This document shows positions 8,698 through 17,069 of a stretch of DNA of 64,000 nucleotides, in pieces; the stretch's first letter is position 1; every line of letters begins with the position of its first letter. This DNA is from Kineothrix sp. MB12-C1 (GTDB lineage Bacteria; Bacillota; Clostridia; Lachnospirales; Lachnospiraceae). Where the stretch lies: contig NZ_CP132957.1 of NCBI RefSeq assembly GCF_030863805.1, forward strand, positions 3,410,001 through 3,474,000, written 5' to 3'. Made by a program: the position numbers and the translations under genes. The notes below the pieces were generated by a model. It was given only the letters and a program-made list of their open reading frames with translations, did not search any database and was not told the DNA's origin.

Positions 8698-9252
8698 TCA
8701 TCCGGCGGCAACATCAAACTGAAAATGTGCCGGTAGATTGAACTGCTTGATAAACGCATGGTGCTGGGCGTGATAGTGCCGTAGATCGTATCCCAGATGA
8801 TGCAGCTCAAGAAGTTTTACCATCACCAGATTGAGGTGAATCCGCTTCGTTGCAGAAATCTGCGCAGCGTCCAGCCCACGCTTCGTCATTTGATAGACTT
8901 CATCACTGTCCAGCATCAGGTGGGATGTAAAAGCGTTATGCTCGTATAGAAGGATGTGTTTGTCCTTAATGGTCAGAAACTTGTTTAGGGTATGCAAGTC
9001 CATAAGAAGCTGATGCTCAAGATAATGTCCGAGGGCATAACCGCACACCATCTGCTTTGTCTGTTTGTCCAGCTGGCGATTGATAAGAATCAAAGGCTTA
9101 TCAAAATAGAGCGAAAGTAAACCTAACATATCTTTAATGCGAGAAGTTTCACTGATATCCAGACTGCAACTGCGCGCGATCTCTTTGATGTTGCGAGTTC
9201 CGACATTTTGGACAAGTTCATTAGCAACTTGGTGAATAAATGCAGAATCCAT
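8698..9252 (-). CDS. ImmA/IrrE-like protein with degenerate metal site
   Basis: A protein of about 184 residues encoded behind an XRE repressor, the usual layout of ImmR/ImmA-type regulator pairs of integrative elements. The expected HExxH zinc motif is not intact: the matching stretch reads GYALGHYLEHQLL, with the HE pair replaced by YA while the second His (GHYLEH) remains. It may have lost peptidase activity, or act only as a binding partner. ATG 9252 is chosen because GGAAGGAG lies eight bases upstream. The family assignment rests on size, spacing and context as well as the motif. Confidence 0.6.
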   Translation of the reverse strand: MDSAFIHQVANELVQNVGTRNIKEIARSCSLDISETSRIKDMLGLLSLYFDKPLILINRQLDKQTKQMVCGYALGHYLEHQLLMDLHTLNKFLTIKDKHILLYEHNAFTSHLMLDSDEVYQMTKRGLDAAQISATKRIHLNLVMVKLLELHHLGYDLRHYHAQHHAFIKQFNLPAHFQFDVAAG

Positions 9253-9297
9253 AATGTAATCTCCTTCCGGGGATGGCATAGTGAATGGAACAGTGGT

Positions 9298-9699
9298 TTA
9301 CAGGTTCATTATTCGTTCCTTTTCTCGTTTTTGTTCTCGGTACTTAAAATAGGCTTTGTGCATTTCATACATGATGCCGTCCATATCCTGCGGGGTCAAA
9401 TCTCCACTGGCAAATAGCTCAGTAAGCTCAAATGCGAGATGCTGGGCTTCTATTTTGCCCTTTTTTCCGTAGGCTTCGGCGGCACGTTCGATAAATAAAG
9501 ACTGATCCGGCTGTAAATAGGTCAAAGGTACATGGAATATATCGGCCATCTTTTCGAGCATTTCAACACTGCGAGGGTAGCGACCATCCCGCTCCCACCC
9601 GATGATCGTTCTCTTGCTGACTCCGAGGCATTTTGCTAATTCGTCTTGTGTTAGATTGTTCTTTTTGCGCAGATCACGAACTTTTGCTCCAAATTTCAT
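9298..9699 (-). CDS. XRE-family transcriptional repressor
   Basis: A 133-residue protein with a classical N-terminal helix-turn-helix of the Cro/CI type (LRKKNNLTQDELAKCLGVSK, then RTIIGWERDGRYP, residues about 9-45) and a helical C-terminus that probably dimerises. It is divergent from the small gene at 9979 and sits just upstream of the ImmA-like gene. It probably represses the strong promoter at 9802-9830, whose spacer carries an inverted repeat ACACAG/CTGTGT. The pair looks like the regulatory core left by an integrated element. Confidence 0.85.
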   Translation of the reverse strand: MKFGAKVRDLRKKNNLTQDELAKCLGVSKRTIIGWERDGRYPRSVEMLEKMADIFHVPLTYLQPDQSLFIERAAEAYGKKGKIEAQHLAFELTELFASGDLTPQDMDGIMYEMHKAYFKYREQKREKERIMNL

Positions 9700-9801
9700 G
9701 TTTACAACCTTTCTATGGAGTAGTTATCGTGCGTTACTAATGTGAAACAAGATTTGTAATTATTCATTTTGAAATATGCAACAAACTTTCACAATTCCTA
9801 C

Positions 9802-9830
9802 TTGACACAGCGACGCTCTGTGTATATAAT
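9802..9830 (+). promoter_or_regulatory. Consensus sigma-A promoter with operator-like spacer
   Basis: TTGACA (9802-9807) and TATAAT (9825-9830) are separated by exactly 17 bases. The spacer holds a 6-bp inverted repeat ACACAG...CTGTGT, a likely site for the divergently encoded XRE repressor. It drives the gene at 9979. Confidence 0.8.
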
Positions 9831-9978
9831 AGTGCCATATTCTTTCAACTTTTGGATTATTATACTTGAAAATGAGTAAATATGCAAGTGGAAAAAAGTG
9901 AAAAGTGAACGAAAGTTCAAAGGTTGAGGGCAATAGAAACCGAAATAACCGAAACCAACACAAAGGAGGCCGTGAAAG

Positions 9979-10185
9979 ATGAACAATGGAGATCATGAAA
10001 TCCGCACTCCGAAAGGGCTGCGGATCGGAAATCGTAGTGTCGTAGATGGAAAGAATATGCTTCAGATAAAGCGTGGTGGCTGTGAAGATTATATCTCTGC
10101 TGAATCTCTGGTGGAGTACATTCACGGTCTGCCTGTAAAGAGTATTGAATTTGTCACCCCGGAAGATCGCCGGAAAGATGCCTGA
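9979..10185 (+). CDS. Small hypothetical protein of the regulator island
   Basis: A 68-residue soluble protein (MNNGDHEIRTPKGLRIGNRS...) with no recognised domain. It starts at ATG 9979 behind AAAGGAGG and a perfect promoter, so it is probably expressed when the XRE protein is inactivated. The spaced charged and hydrophobic residues suggest a small beta-rich fold. It is the first and only gene rightward from the divergent region; downstream sequence switches to polysaccharide gene remnants, so the rest of its operon has probably been lost. Confidence 0.6.
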   Translation: MNNGDHEIRTPKGLRIGNRSVVDGKNMLQIKRGGCEDYISAESLVEYIHGLPVKSIEFVTPEDRRKDA

Positions 10186-10230
10186 CGGAAGAAAGGCTTC
10201 ATCGGACACTGAAAGGAAAGAGATGGAATC

Positions 10231-10473
10231 TTAGGCGGCACCTGGTTAAAGCAAATATTATATGAAAATTGTGTTAGTACACAATGTATTTTAATAGTTA
10301 AGAAGGCTTTCAATAAAATTAGATTTGACAGTTCAGTAAAGAAATATCAAGATTGGGATTTCGCAATTAGAGCATCGTATTCACTGAAGATGGGGTACTT
10401 AAAAAGGCCTTTAGTTATTGCTGAAGTACAGGAAAACAGTATTTCCCGAAGGACATCAAGATATACCTCTTAA
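10231..10473 (+). pseudogene. Glycosyltransferase family 2 fragment
   Basis: An open frame without start encodes VSTQCILIVKKAFNKIRFD followed by YQDWDFAIRASYS and EVQENSISRR, the acceptor-side part of GT2 enzymes. The donor-binding N-terminal half is missing. The frame stops at 10,471-10,473, exactly where flippase sequence begins in another frame. It is a remnant of an older polysaccharide cluster. Confidence 0.7.
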
Positions 10474-11353
10474 GAAATACGTGACCATTGTATGTCCTTC
10501 CCTATCAGAAGTAAAATTGCATTTGAAGCCACTGCTTATACTGTTTATTCCAACTATTGCGGTAAGTCTTTATAAATATATGGACAAGATTATGATAGGG
10601 GCTTTGTTCAATAAAGCAGAATTAGGAATCTATGAGAATGCGGAGAAAGTTATTAACATTCCGCTAACGGTAATTACATCGTTCGGCGTTGTGATGCTTC
10701 CTAAAATGTCAAACCTTGCTATTTCGAATAACAAGAATAAAACATTAAGATATATAGATATTTCGATGGAATTTATAATGTATCTTGCATTTGGCCTGGC
10801 GTTCGGTCTCGCTGCTTTAGGTGATACATTTGCTCCAGTTTTTTGGGGGGAAGAATTTTCCAGATCAGGTGGGATTATAATGGGATTAGCTTCTACCATC
10901 CCTTTTATAGCTTTTGCTAATATTATTAGAACACAATATTTAATACCGAATTTCAGAGACCATGAATTTATAATTTCAATTATTATTGGAGCGGTTATAA
11001 ATTTAATTGTAAACGGACTTCTTATTCCACAACTTGGAGCAATAGGAGCTATGGTTGGAACCATTGTTGCAGAAGTTACTGTTTGCCTAATTCAATCCAT
11101 AACTGTGAAAAATCAACTTAATATATTTTCTTATTTTAAATGGTGTTTGATTTATTTGATGATGGGTGGTGTGACCTTTTTACCCGTATTTTGGATTGGG
11201 AAAATACTTGGAAACCATGTATTTACAATTTTAATACAAGTTATTATAGGCGCTGTTGTATACATAGATATGGGCATTTTGTTTTTTGTTTTCACAAGAA
11301 ATCGGATTGTACTAAATTTGTTAAGGAACCTATTTGGTAGAATGAAATTATAG
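10472..11353 (+). pseudogene. C-terminal half of a polysaccharide flippase
   Basis: About 293 residues with roughly six hydrophobic segments, beginning inside the family (HLKPLLILFIPTIAVSLYKY, then MDKIMIGALFNKAELGIYENA), which is normally near the middle of a Wzx protein of about 480 residues. The first half is absent, replaced by the glycosyltransferase fragment, so a working flippase is unlikely. An in-frame ATG at 10,418 gives a longer reading frame, but its first 18 residues come from the other gene's DNA. Confidence 0.75.
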
Positions 11354-11607
11354 TAAATTTAAATATAAGATGACAAACTATAAATATTCAATAGTTTTGT
11401 GATACTTTAATCATTAAAAAGGTAACTTTAATAAACCGCTTGAAAATATCGTATTTCAGATAGGGGTAGAATCTTCTGAAAAGAAAATAGTTAGCTAAAC
11501 TTTTACTCCGACAAGTTCGCTATATGTGTTATAGTTGCTTGGTGAGATTCGCTTTTCTCTGTTTCTTGGTATAATAGGTGGAAATGTCATATTAGAACGA
11601 ATCAAAG
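11354..11607. other. AT-rich stretch without recognisable gene
   Basis: About 250 bases between two polysaccharide gene remnants. No credible reading frame, terminator or repeat copy seen. It is probably eroded coding or junction DNA. Confidence 0.4.
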
Positions 11608-11988
11608 GGAAGAGATTTACTTGATTACAAGTTTCTATGTTTTGATGGAATACCTCGTTTTGTGTGGGTAGATGTAGATCGTTTTAATAAACATAAGAGA
11701 AATGTATACAACATGAACTGGGAATTGCAAAATTGGAATCAGAGAGGTTATGGAAATACTAAATTTACAATAAAGCGTCCTGAAAACTTTGAACAGATGA
11801 TAGATATTGCTAGAAGATTAGCAGGAGGTTTTTCGCATGTAAGGGTTGATTTATACAATGTTGAAGGAAAAATCTATTTTGGTGAAATGACATTTACAAA
11901 TGGAAGTGGATTTGAGGAGATTGTACCTGCTTCTGCAGATTTAATGCTTGGACATCTTTGGAAGTTAAATATGACACTGTCAAATTAG
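11608..11988 (+). pseudogene. C-terminal fragment of TupA-like ATP-grasp protein
   Basis: The frame reads LDYKFLCFDGIPRFVWVDVD and later FSHVRVDLYNVEGKIYFGEM, then FTNGSGFEEIVP, the C-terminal end of the TupA-like ATP-grasp family found in capsule and teichuronopeptide-type clusters. The N-terminal ATP-binding part is missing; a GTG at 11,662 could only start a 108-residue piece. I consider it a remnant. Confidence 0.7.
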
Positions 11989-12238
11989 AATAGTTATAAG
12001 TTTTGCATAAAATGAGGTTGCTATAACGATTTTTTGTTACATACTAGCCCGGTAATGTTTTTCTTTTTTAGAAATTGCCCACTCTTGTAACCCCTTCATC
12101 TTACACCACAGTCGTTGATGTGATGTATTTGAGTTATAATTTAAATGACTTTATATGGATAAGGATTATTTGAAGACTAAATATAATAATATATTCTAAG
12201 GTAAATTGGAATTGTGTGTACAAAGATCTGTAAATTAA
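11989..12238. other. Intergenic stretch before mazEF
   Basis: About 250 bases with no convincing reading frame, repeat copy or terminator. It ends at the mazEF promoter. Confidence 0.4.
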
Positions 12239-12292
12239 TTGATATTTCGCCCCCTTTCGTATATACTATGTATATACGGAAGGAGGCGAAAT
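12239..12292 (+). promoter_or_regulatory. mazEF promoter and palindromic operator
   Basis: TTGATA (12,239-12,244) and TATACT (12,262-12,267) with 17 bases between them form the promoter. A perfect palindrome CGTATATAC-TAT-GTATATACG (12,258-12,278) covers the -10. With two mismatches the symmetry extends to about 12,245-12,291 and takes in the ribosome site of mazE. This suggests autoregulation by the MazEF complex. Confidence 0.8.
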
Positions 12293-12293
12293 T

Positions 12294-12536
12294 ATGATAA
12301 CACAGGTAAAAGCTTGGGGAAATGGGCAAGGTGTGAGATTTTCAAAAGAATTGCTAGATACAATAGGAGTTCGTGTCGATGAGTTTCTTGATGTTCAGAT
12401 TAAGGATGGAAGTATAATTCTATCTAAGACATTCAAGCATAAGACATTAGAGGAGAGAACTGCAGAATTCCAGGGGAAAATAGGTTCTTATGAAGAATTT
12501 TCATGGGGAGAGCTGGAAGGAAGGGAACAATGGTAA
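12294..12536 (+). CDS. mazE: MazE-type antitoxin, AbrB fold
   Basis: An 80-residue protein with the swapped-hairpin AbrB/MazE DNA-binding start (TQVKAWGNGQGVRFSKELLD) followed by an acidic, flexible tail (residues 48-80) that would block the toxin. The ribosome site GGAGG lies nine bases upstream of ATG 12,294. MazE binds its own operator, fitting the palindrome over the promoter. The toxin gene follows after three bases. Confidence 0.85.
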   Translation: MITQVKAWGNGQGVRFSKELLDTIGVRVDEFLDVQIKDGSIILSKTFKHKTLEERTAEFQGKIGSYEEFSWGELEGREQW

Positions 12537-12539
12537 AAT

Positions 12540-12857
12540 ATGACGACTGAGATTGCACAAGGGGATATTCTTTCAGTTGAAAGAATCAATACTCCGATAT
12601 TGGTTGTGAGTAAAACATTTTTTAATCGAACAGAGCAGGTTATTGCATGCCCCGTTTTGAGAAGTGCATCTGAAGATCCATTACACATACCGATTATTGC
12701 AATGGATATGCAAGGGATTGCTTTATGTGAACAGATGAAATTACTGGATTTACGGATTCGAGGATATAAAAAGTTAACCGAATTGAAAATGGAAGACGTT
12801 ATGAATATAACAGATGCTATACAGGGTATTTTTGATTATTATCCATTCGGAAAATAA
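12540..12857 (+). CDS. mazF: MazF/PemK-type toxin, mRNA endonuclease
   Basis: A 105-residue protein of the MazF/PemK fold. Seen: the N-terminal QGDILSVE strand, ILVVSKTFFNRTEQVIACPV in the core, and an ALCEQMKLLDLRIRG segment matching the conserved strand that ends in RxxD-like residues. Such toxins cleave single-stranded RNA when the antitoxin is degraded. Length and order after mazE are normal. The recognition sequence cannot be predicted. The pair sits between capsule remnants and an Rpn gene, a typical accessory position. Confidence 0.85.
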   Translation: MTTEIAQGDILSVERINTPILVVSKTFFNRTEQVIACPVLRSASEDPLHIPIIAMDMQGIALCEQMKLLDLRIRGYKKLTELKMEDVMNITDAIQGIFDYYPFGK

Positions 12858-12974
12858 TGTGTATATATGGAATAACGTTAATAATAGAGAAGCTATTGTT
12901 ATTTCTTAATAGTCTGATTATAATGAGTTTATAGGCAAAATGGATGCAACGTCATACATCTCGAAGGAGGATAT

Positions 12975-13808
12975 ATGACGAAGAATTTTCAGGAACTAGA
13001 TTTGAGCAATGCCTTTTTATTTGCAGTGACGATGCAGGATGCGGAGACCTGCCGCATGATATTGGAGATTATTTTACAACAGCCTATTTCTAAGGTTAAG
13101 GTTCAGGTAGAACATAGTATTTTATATAGTACAGACTTTCGGAGTGTACGTTTGGATGTGTATGCCAGTGATGAGGTACAAGTGGACTATAACTTAGAGA
13201 TGCAGAATGAAAAGGAAGACAACCTCGTCAAGAGAAGCCGGTATTATCAGGCGCAGATGGATGTTGCTTCTTTGAAGCCGGGTGAGCGTATTGATGACTT
13301 AAAACCCAATTACATTATTTTTATCTGCGCATTCGATCCGTTCAACAAAGGACTTTATCGTTATACCTTTGAGAATCGTTGTAGAGAACGTGACTTTCCG
13401 TTGGAGGATGGTGCCATTAAGATTTTCCTTAATACGAAGGGGAAAAATGTGGAGGAGGTTCCAGAGGTATTAAAGAACTTCCTGCAATATCTGGAAAATA
13501 GTACGGATAAATGCGCAGCAGATTTGCAGGACCAAACAATCGATCAACTGCATGCTAAGGTTACCGCGATTAAAAGGAATAGAGAATGGGAGGGACGTTA
13601 TATGACATTTGAAGAGTTACTCCAAAAGAGAGAAAAGACAGGCCGTGAAGAAGGCCGAACAGAGGGATTTGAACAAAAGCAGGAGGAAATGCTGCGATTG
13701 ATCCGCTGTATGACGGATGATGGAAAGTCAGATCAGATATCCAGACTCGCAAGTGATCCCGCTTTCTTCCAGAAAATGTACGAAAAATATATTACTTTAA
13801 AATCTTAA
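12975..13808 (+). CDS. Rpn-type PD-(D/E)XK nuclease family protein
   Basis: A 277-residue protein of the Rpn/PDDEXK transposase-related family: an N-terminal DLSNAFLFAVTMQD, then VRLDVYASDEVQVDYNLEMQ (residues about 55-76) carrying the D...ExQ nuclease core, then LKPNYIIFICAFDPF. The C-terminus is a charged coil (REEGRTEGFEQKQEEMLRL). E. coli Rpn proteins are DNA endonucleases that raise recombination; some have been linked to defence. ATG 12,975 follows GAAGGAGG. A related noncoding repeat lies right after the stop and again at 16,929. Confidence 0.8.
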   Translation: MTKNFQELDLSNAFLFAVTMQDAETCRMILEIILQQPISKVKVQVEHSILYSTDFRSVRLDVYASDEVQVDYNLEMQNEKEDNLVKRSRYYQAQMDVASLKPGERIDDLKPNYIIFICAFDPFNKGLYRYTFENRCRERDFPLEDGAIKIFLNTKGKNVEEVPEVLKNFLQYLENSTDKCAADLQDQTIDQLHAKVTAIKRNREWEGRYMTFEELLQKREKTGREEGRTEGFEQKQEEMLRLIRCMTDDGKSDQISRLASDPAFFQKMYEKYITLKS

Positions 13809-13810
13809 AT

Positions 13811-13910
13811 AATTCTAATTATTCTATGATTGGCTGCATAATTGCAGCCAATATCATTCATTCAAACTTACCCAATTGATTAAATAATGTATGATGTTTT
13901 CATTTTGCCT
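13811..13910 (+). repeat. 100-bp dispersed repeat, copy 1
   Basis: Matches 16,929-17,030 at roughly 85-90% by eye. Inside is a perfect 10-bp inverted repeat (ATTGGCTGCA/TGCAGCCAAT, 13,829-13,852). It starts immediately after the Rpn-type gene; together the copies flank adhE as direct repeats. Confidence 0.8.
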
Positions 13911-13989
13911 ATGCATAAGGAACAAACAGTCTATGTTCTATGAAGGGACTGGGAGAAGAAGGTATACCGTGGCCGCTTGCGAACAAGGA

Positions 13990-14024
13990 AAAGAAAGCGC
14001 ATAGTTATGGAAAGCGCTCTCTTT
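13990..14024 (-). terminator. adhE terminator
   Basis: Read on the minus strand, AAAGAGAGCGC pairs with GCGCTTTCTTT over 11 bp, with one G-U pair, around a 13-base loop, and T residues follow. It lies 36 bases after the adhE stop. Confidence 0.75.
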
Positions 14025-14059
14025 GTTTGTTTTATGCTATTATATAGATAAGGCGTATC

Positions 14060-16681
14060 TTATTTATCTTTTTCCGGAATATTGCCTTTGCCATAGTATG
14101 CCAAGAGGTAAATATCCTCTAATTCAGACACAAGAGGAAGCCTGGGGTTCGCTGTTGTGCATTGGTCACCGAAGGCCAGATCGGCAAGTCCCGGGAGTTT
14201 GAAGAGGAAGTCTTTTTCATCGATGCCGTATTCCTTTAAGTTATTAGGAATTTCCAAATGCTTATTGAGATCTTCCACTTCTTTTGCCAGCATTTCTACG
14301 GCTTCAGCATTATTTTTCGGATTCCTTCCTAATTTCTTCATCAATTCAAAAATCTTATCACCTACAATATAACTTTCATATTTCGGGAAGGATGTAACCT
14401 TAGTGGGACAATCAACACCATTGTATCGTATTACATGGGGCAATAGAATTGCATTTGCACAACCGTGAGGAATATGATATTCGCCGCCCAGTTTATGAGC
14501 CAGGGAATGGTTAATTCCGAGGAAAGCATTGGTAAATGCCATACCTGCAATCGTTGAAGCATTATGCATCTTCTCGCGTGCGATAGGACTCTGTGCACCC
14601 TTGTCATAAGACTCTTTTAAATACTTGAAGACTAAATCAATTGCATGAATGGCCAGTGCATCGGTATAATCGGATGCTACCACTGAGATATATGCCTCAA
14701 TTGCATGAGTCAGAACATCCATACCGGTCCAAGCGGTTGATTTCTTGGGAACTGTCATAACAAAATCAGGATCTATAATTGCAATGTCAGGTGTCAATTC
14801 GTAATCCGCCAGAGGATATTTCTTATTTTCTTGTTTATCAGAAATAACGGCAAAGGAGGTGACCTCCGAGCCTGTTCCGGAAGTAGTTGGAATTGCTACG
14901 AACTGTGCCTTTTTACCCAAGGTAGGGAATTTATAGGTACGCTTACGGATATCCAAAAACTTCAAGGACATATTCTTGAAATCTGCAGTCGGATTTTCAT
15001 AGAATAACCACATACCCTTAGCTGCATCAATAGCGGAACCTCCGCCCAATGCAATAATTACGTCGGGTTTGAACTTATTCATTTCTTCTACGCCCTTTAG
15101 GATAGTTTCAAGGCTCGGGTCAGGCTCAACTTGATCGAAAATCTCACTGTGTACATAATCAGGACGCTTTCTTAATTGATATAATACCTTGCTGACATAG
15201 CCTAATTGTGTCATAGATGGGTCAGTTACAATAAATGCCTTTGTGATGTTAGGCATTTTTGATAAATATGCGGTTGAACCGGACTCAAAATAAATCTTAC
15301 TGGGTACCTTGAACCATTGCATATTATTCCTCCTCTTTGCTACACGCTTATAGTTTACCAGATCGACAGCGGATACGTTATGGGTAGTAGAATTACCGCC
15401 GTAAGAGCCGCAGCCTAAGGTAAGAGAGGGCATGTTTGTATTATATAAATCACCGATTGCACCATGCGTGGAAGGTGAGTTTACAAGGATACGGCCGGTT
15501 CTCATTCGAGCCGAGAAGGTCTTAATGACATCATCATCATTGGAATGGATGACAGAGGAATGGCCCAGACCGCCAAGCTCAATCATCTTCTCGCAAAGCT
15601 GGAGACCCTTCTCCAGATTTTGAGCCTTAAGAACTGCGAGTACGGGGGAAAGCTTCTCTTTGGACAGAGGGTACTGCGGACCAACTCCATCTAACTCCGT
15701 ACATAAAATCTTGGTGTTTACAGGAATACTAATTCCGGCCAGTGCCGCAATATCGAACGGTGACTTTCCAACGACGGCAGGATTAACAGCACCGGTTTCT
15801 TTATTAATTACCACAGGCTCCAGGAGCTTAATCTCTTCTTTGGTTGCGAAGTAGCAGCCATCCTTCTTCATCAGCTCCACAACTTCAGCATATACGGGAG
15901 CCTCGATAATTACGGCCTGCTCGGAAGCACAGATCATACCGTGATCAAAGGATTTGGATAATATCAGATCATTTACGGCACGCTTTAAGTTTGAGGTTTT
16001 TTCAATAAAGCAGGGAACATTACCGGGTCCTACACCAAGGGCAGGCTTTCCGCAGGAATAGGCCTGCTTAACCATTCCTGATCCGCCGGTAGCCAGAATC
16101 ATAGATACATCGGGATGATTCATTAGTTCTCGGGTAGCATCGATGGAAGGATATTCAATCCATTGTATACAGTTTTTGGGAGCACCGGCCTTGATAGCTG
16201 CCTCATATAAGGTTTTTGCAGCTTCCTTGGAGCATTGCTGGGAACTGGGATGGAAACCAAAAATAATCGGGTTTCTGGTCTTTATACAAGTTAAGCATTT
16301 GAACATGGTAGTGGAGGTGGGATTTGTAACAGGAGTAACACCGGCAACGATACCTACTGGCTCAGCCACGATCATGTAATCTTCTTCTTCATTATCTTCA
16401 ATAATACCAACTGTTTTCTGATATTTGATGGAATGCCATACATATTCTGTTGCAAAAATATTTTTTGTAATCTTATCTTCGTAGATTCCTTTTCCGGTTT
16501 CTTCTATTGCCATTTTAGCAAGTACTTGCTGCTTTGCGAGTCCTGCAAGGACCATCTCATGAACTATATTATTAACTGTCTCTTGATCCAGGGATAAAAA
16601 GTCATTTAGTGCACCTAGTGCGTTTTTCACTAATTGATCAACATGTTCCTTTGGTGTGGGTTGTTGTAATTTATTAGACAT
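14060..16681 (-). CDS. adhE: Bifunctional acetaldehyde-CoA/alcohol dehydrogenase
   Basis: An 873-residue fusion, normal for AdhE. The N-terminal aldehyde dehydrogenase domain (about 1-440) turns acetyl-CoA into acetaldehyde with NADH, with catalytic Cys251 in FDHGMICASEQAV. The C-terminal iron-dependent alcohol dehydrogenase domain (about 455-873) reduces it to ethanol: ALGGGSAIDAAKG binds NADH, and the metal His residues lie in GINHSLAHKLGG and HIPHGCANA. The enzyme regenerates NAD+ in fermentation and forms spirosomes in other bacteria. AGGAGG lies seven bases before ATG. Two Rex boxes bracket its promoter, so it should be induced at high NADH/NAD+. Confidence 0.97.
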   Translation of the reverse strand: MSNKLQQPTPKEHVDQLVKNALGALNDFLSLDQETVNNIVHEMVLAGLAKQQVLAKMAIEETGKGIYEDKITKNIFATEYVWHSIKYQKTVGIIEDNEEEDYMIVAEPVGIVAGVTPVTNPTSTTMFKCLTCIKTRNPIIFGFHPSSQQCSKEAAKTLYEAAIKAGAPKNCIQWIEYPSIDATRELMNHPDVSMILATGGSGMVKQAYSCGKPALGVGPGNVPCFIEKTSNLKRAVNDLILSKSFDHGMICASEQAVIIEAPVYAEVVELMKKDGCYFATKEEIKLLEPVVINKETGAVNPAVVGKSPFDIAALAGISIPVNTKILCTELDGVGPQYPLSKEKLSPVLAVLKAQNLEKGLQLCEKMIELGGLGHSSVIHSNDDDVIKTFSARMRTGRILVNSPSTHGAIGDLYNTNMPSLTLGCGSYGGNSTTHNVSAVDLVNYKRVAKRRNNMQWFKVPSKIYFESGSTAYLSKMPNITKAFIVTDPSMTQLGYVSKVLYQLRKRPDYVHSEIFDQVEPDPSLETILKGVEEMNKFKPDVIIALGGGSAIDAAKGMWLFYENPTADFKNMSLKFLDIRKRTYKFPTLGKKAQFVAIPTTSGTGSEVTSFAVISDKQENKKYPLADYELTPDIAIIDPDFVMTVPKKSTAWTGMDVLTHAIEAYISVVASDYTDALAIHAIDLVFKYLKESYDKGAQSPIAREKMHNASTIAGMAFTNAFLGINHSLAHKLGGEYHIPHGCANAILLPHVIRYNGVDCPTKVTSFPKYESYIVGDKIFELMKKLGRNPKNNAEAVEMLAKEVEDLNKHLEIPNNLKEYGIDEKDFLFKLPGLADLAFGDQCTTANPRLPLVSELEDIYLLAYYGKGNIPEKDK

Positions 16682-16699
16682 AGATATCCTCCTTTTTAA

Positions 16700-16717
16700 T
16701 TGTTAAAAAATTAACAT
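16700..16717. promoter_or_regulatory. Rex box, adhE-proximal
   Basis: TTGTTAAAAAATTAACAT matches the clostridial Rex consensus TTGTTAANNNNTTAACAA at all but the last base. It lies between the predicted adhE transcription start and the ribosome site, a roadblock position. Confidence 0.85.
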
Positions 16718-16732
16718 AATGGTTATGTGATG

Positions 16733-16761
16733 AATATAACAGAAAAAAAAGTATTTGTAAA
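16733..16761 (-). promoter_or_regulatory. adhE promoter
   Basis: On the minus strand TTTACA (16,761-16,756) and TATATT (16,738-16,733) are 17 bases apart. The promoter is bracketed by the two Rex boxes, so repression by NADH-free Rex is expected. Confidence 0.75.
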
Positions 16762-16766
16762 TACAT

Positions 16767-16784
16767 TTGTTAAAAAAATAACAA
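16767..16784. promoter_or_regulatory. Rex box, adhE-distal
   Basis: TTGTTAAAAAAATAACAA matches the Rex consensus with one mismatch. It lies five bases upstream of the adhE -35 element. Confidence 0.8.
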
Positions 16785-16928
16785 TTAAAATTCTATAAAT
16801 TTTTTGATTTATAGAATATATAATAACCTTCATCATATAAAAAATTTATGTTAGTCGTTAAAATCTGATTTCAACGGTGTCAGTGATTGTGGCAAAGACA
16901 AAGGGAAAATCAGATTAAAAGTGTAAAC

Positions 16929-17030
16929 AATTCTTATTATTCTTACCATTGGCTGCAATTATGCAGCCAATGTCATTCATTCAAACTCACCCAATTGATG
17001 AAATAGTGTATGAGGTTTTCCATTTTGCCT
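16929..17030 (+). repeat. 100-bp dispersed repeat, copy 2
   Basis: Second copy of the repeat at 13,811-13,910 in the same orientation, with the same palindrome arms (ATTGGCTGCA/TGCAGCCAAT) but a different loop (ATTA instead of TAAT). It lies between the adhE upstream region and the mgtA 3' end. Confidence 0.8.
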
Positions 17031-17069
17031 TTCTCGGTAACTTTATTCATATTCAAGTTGTCTTTTTAT

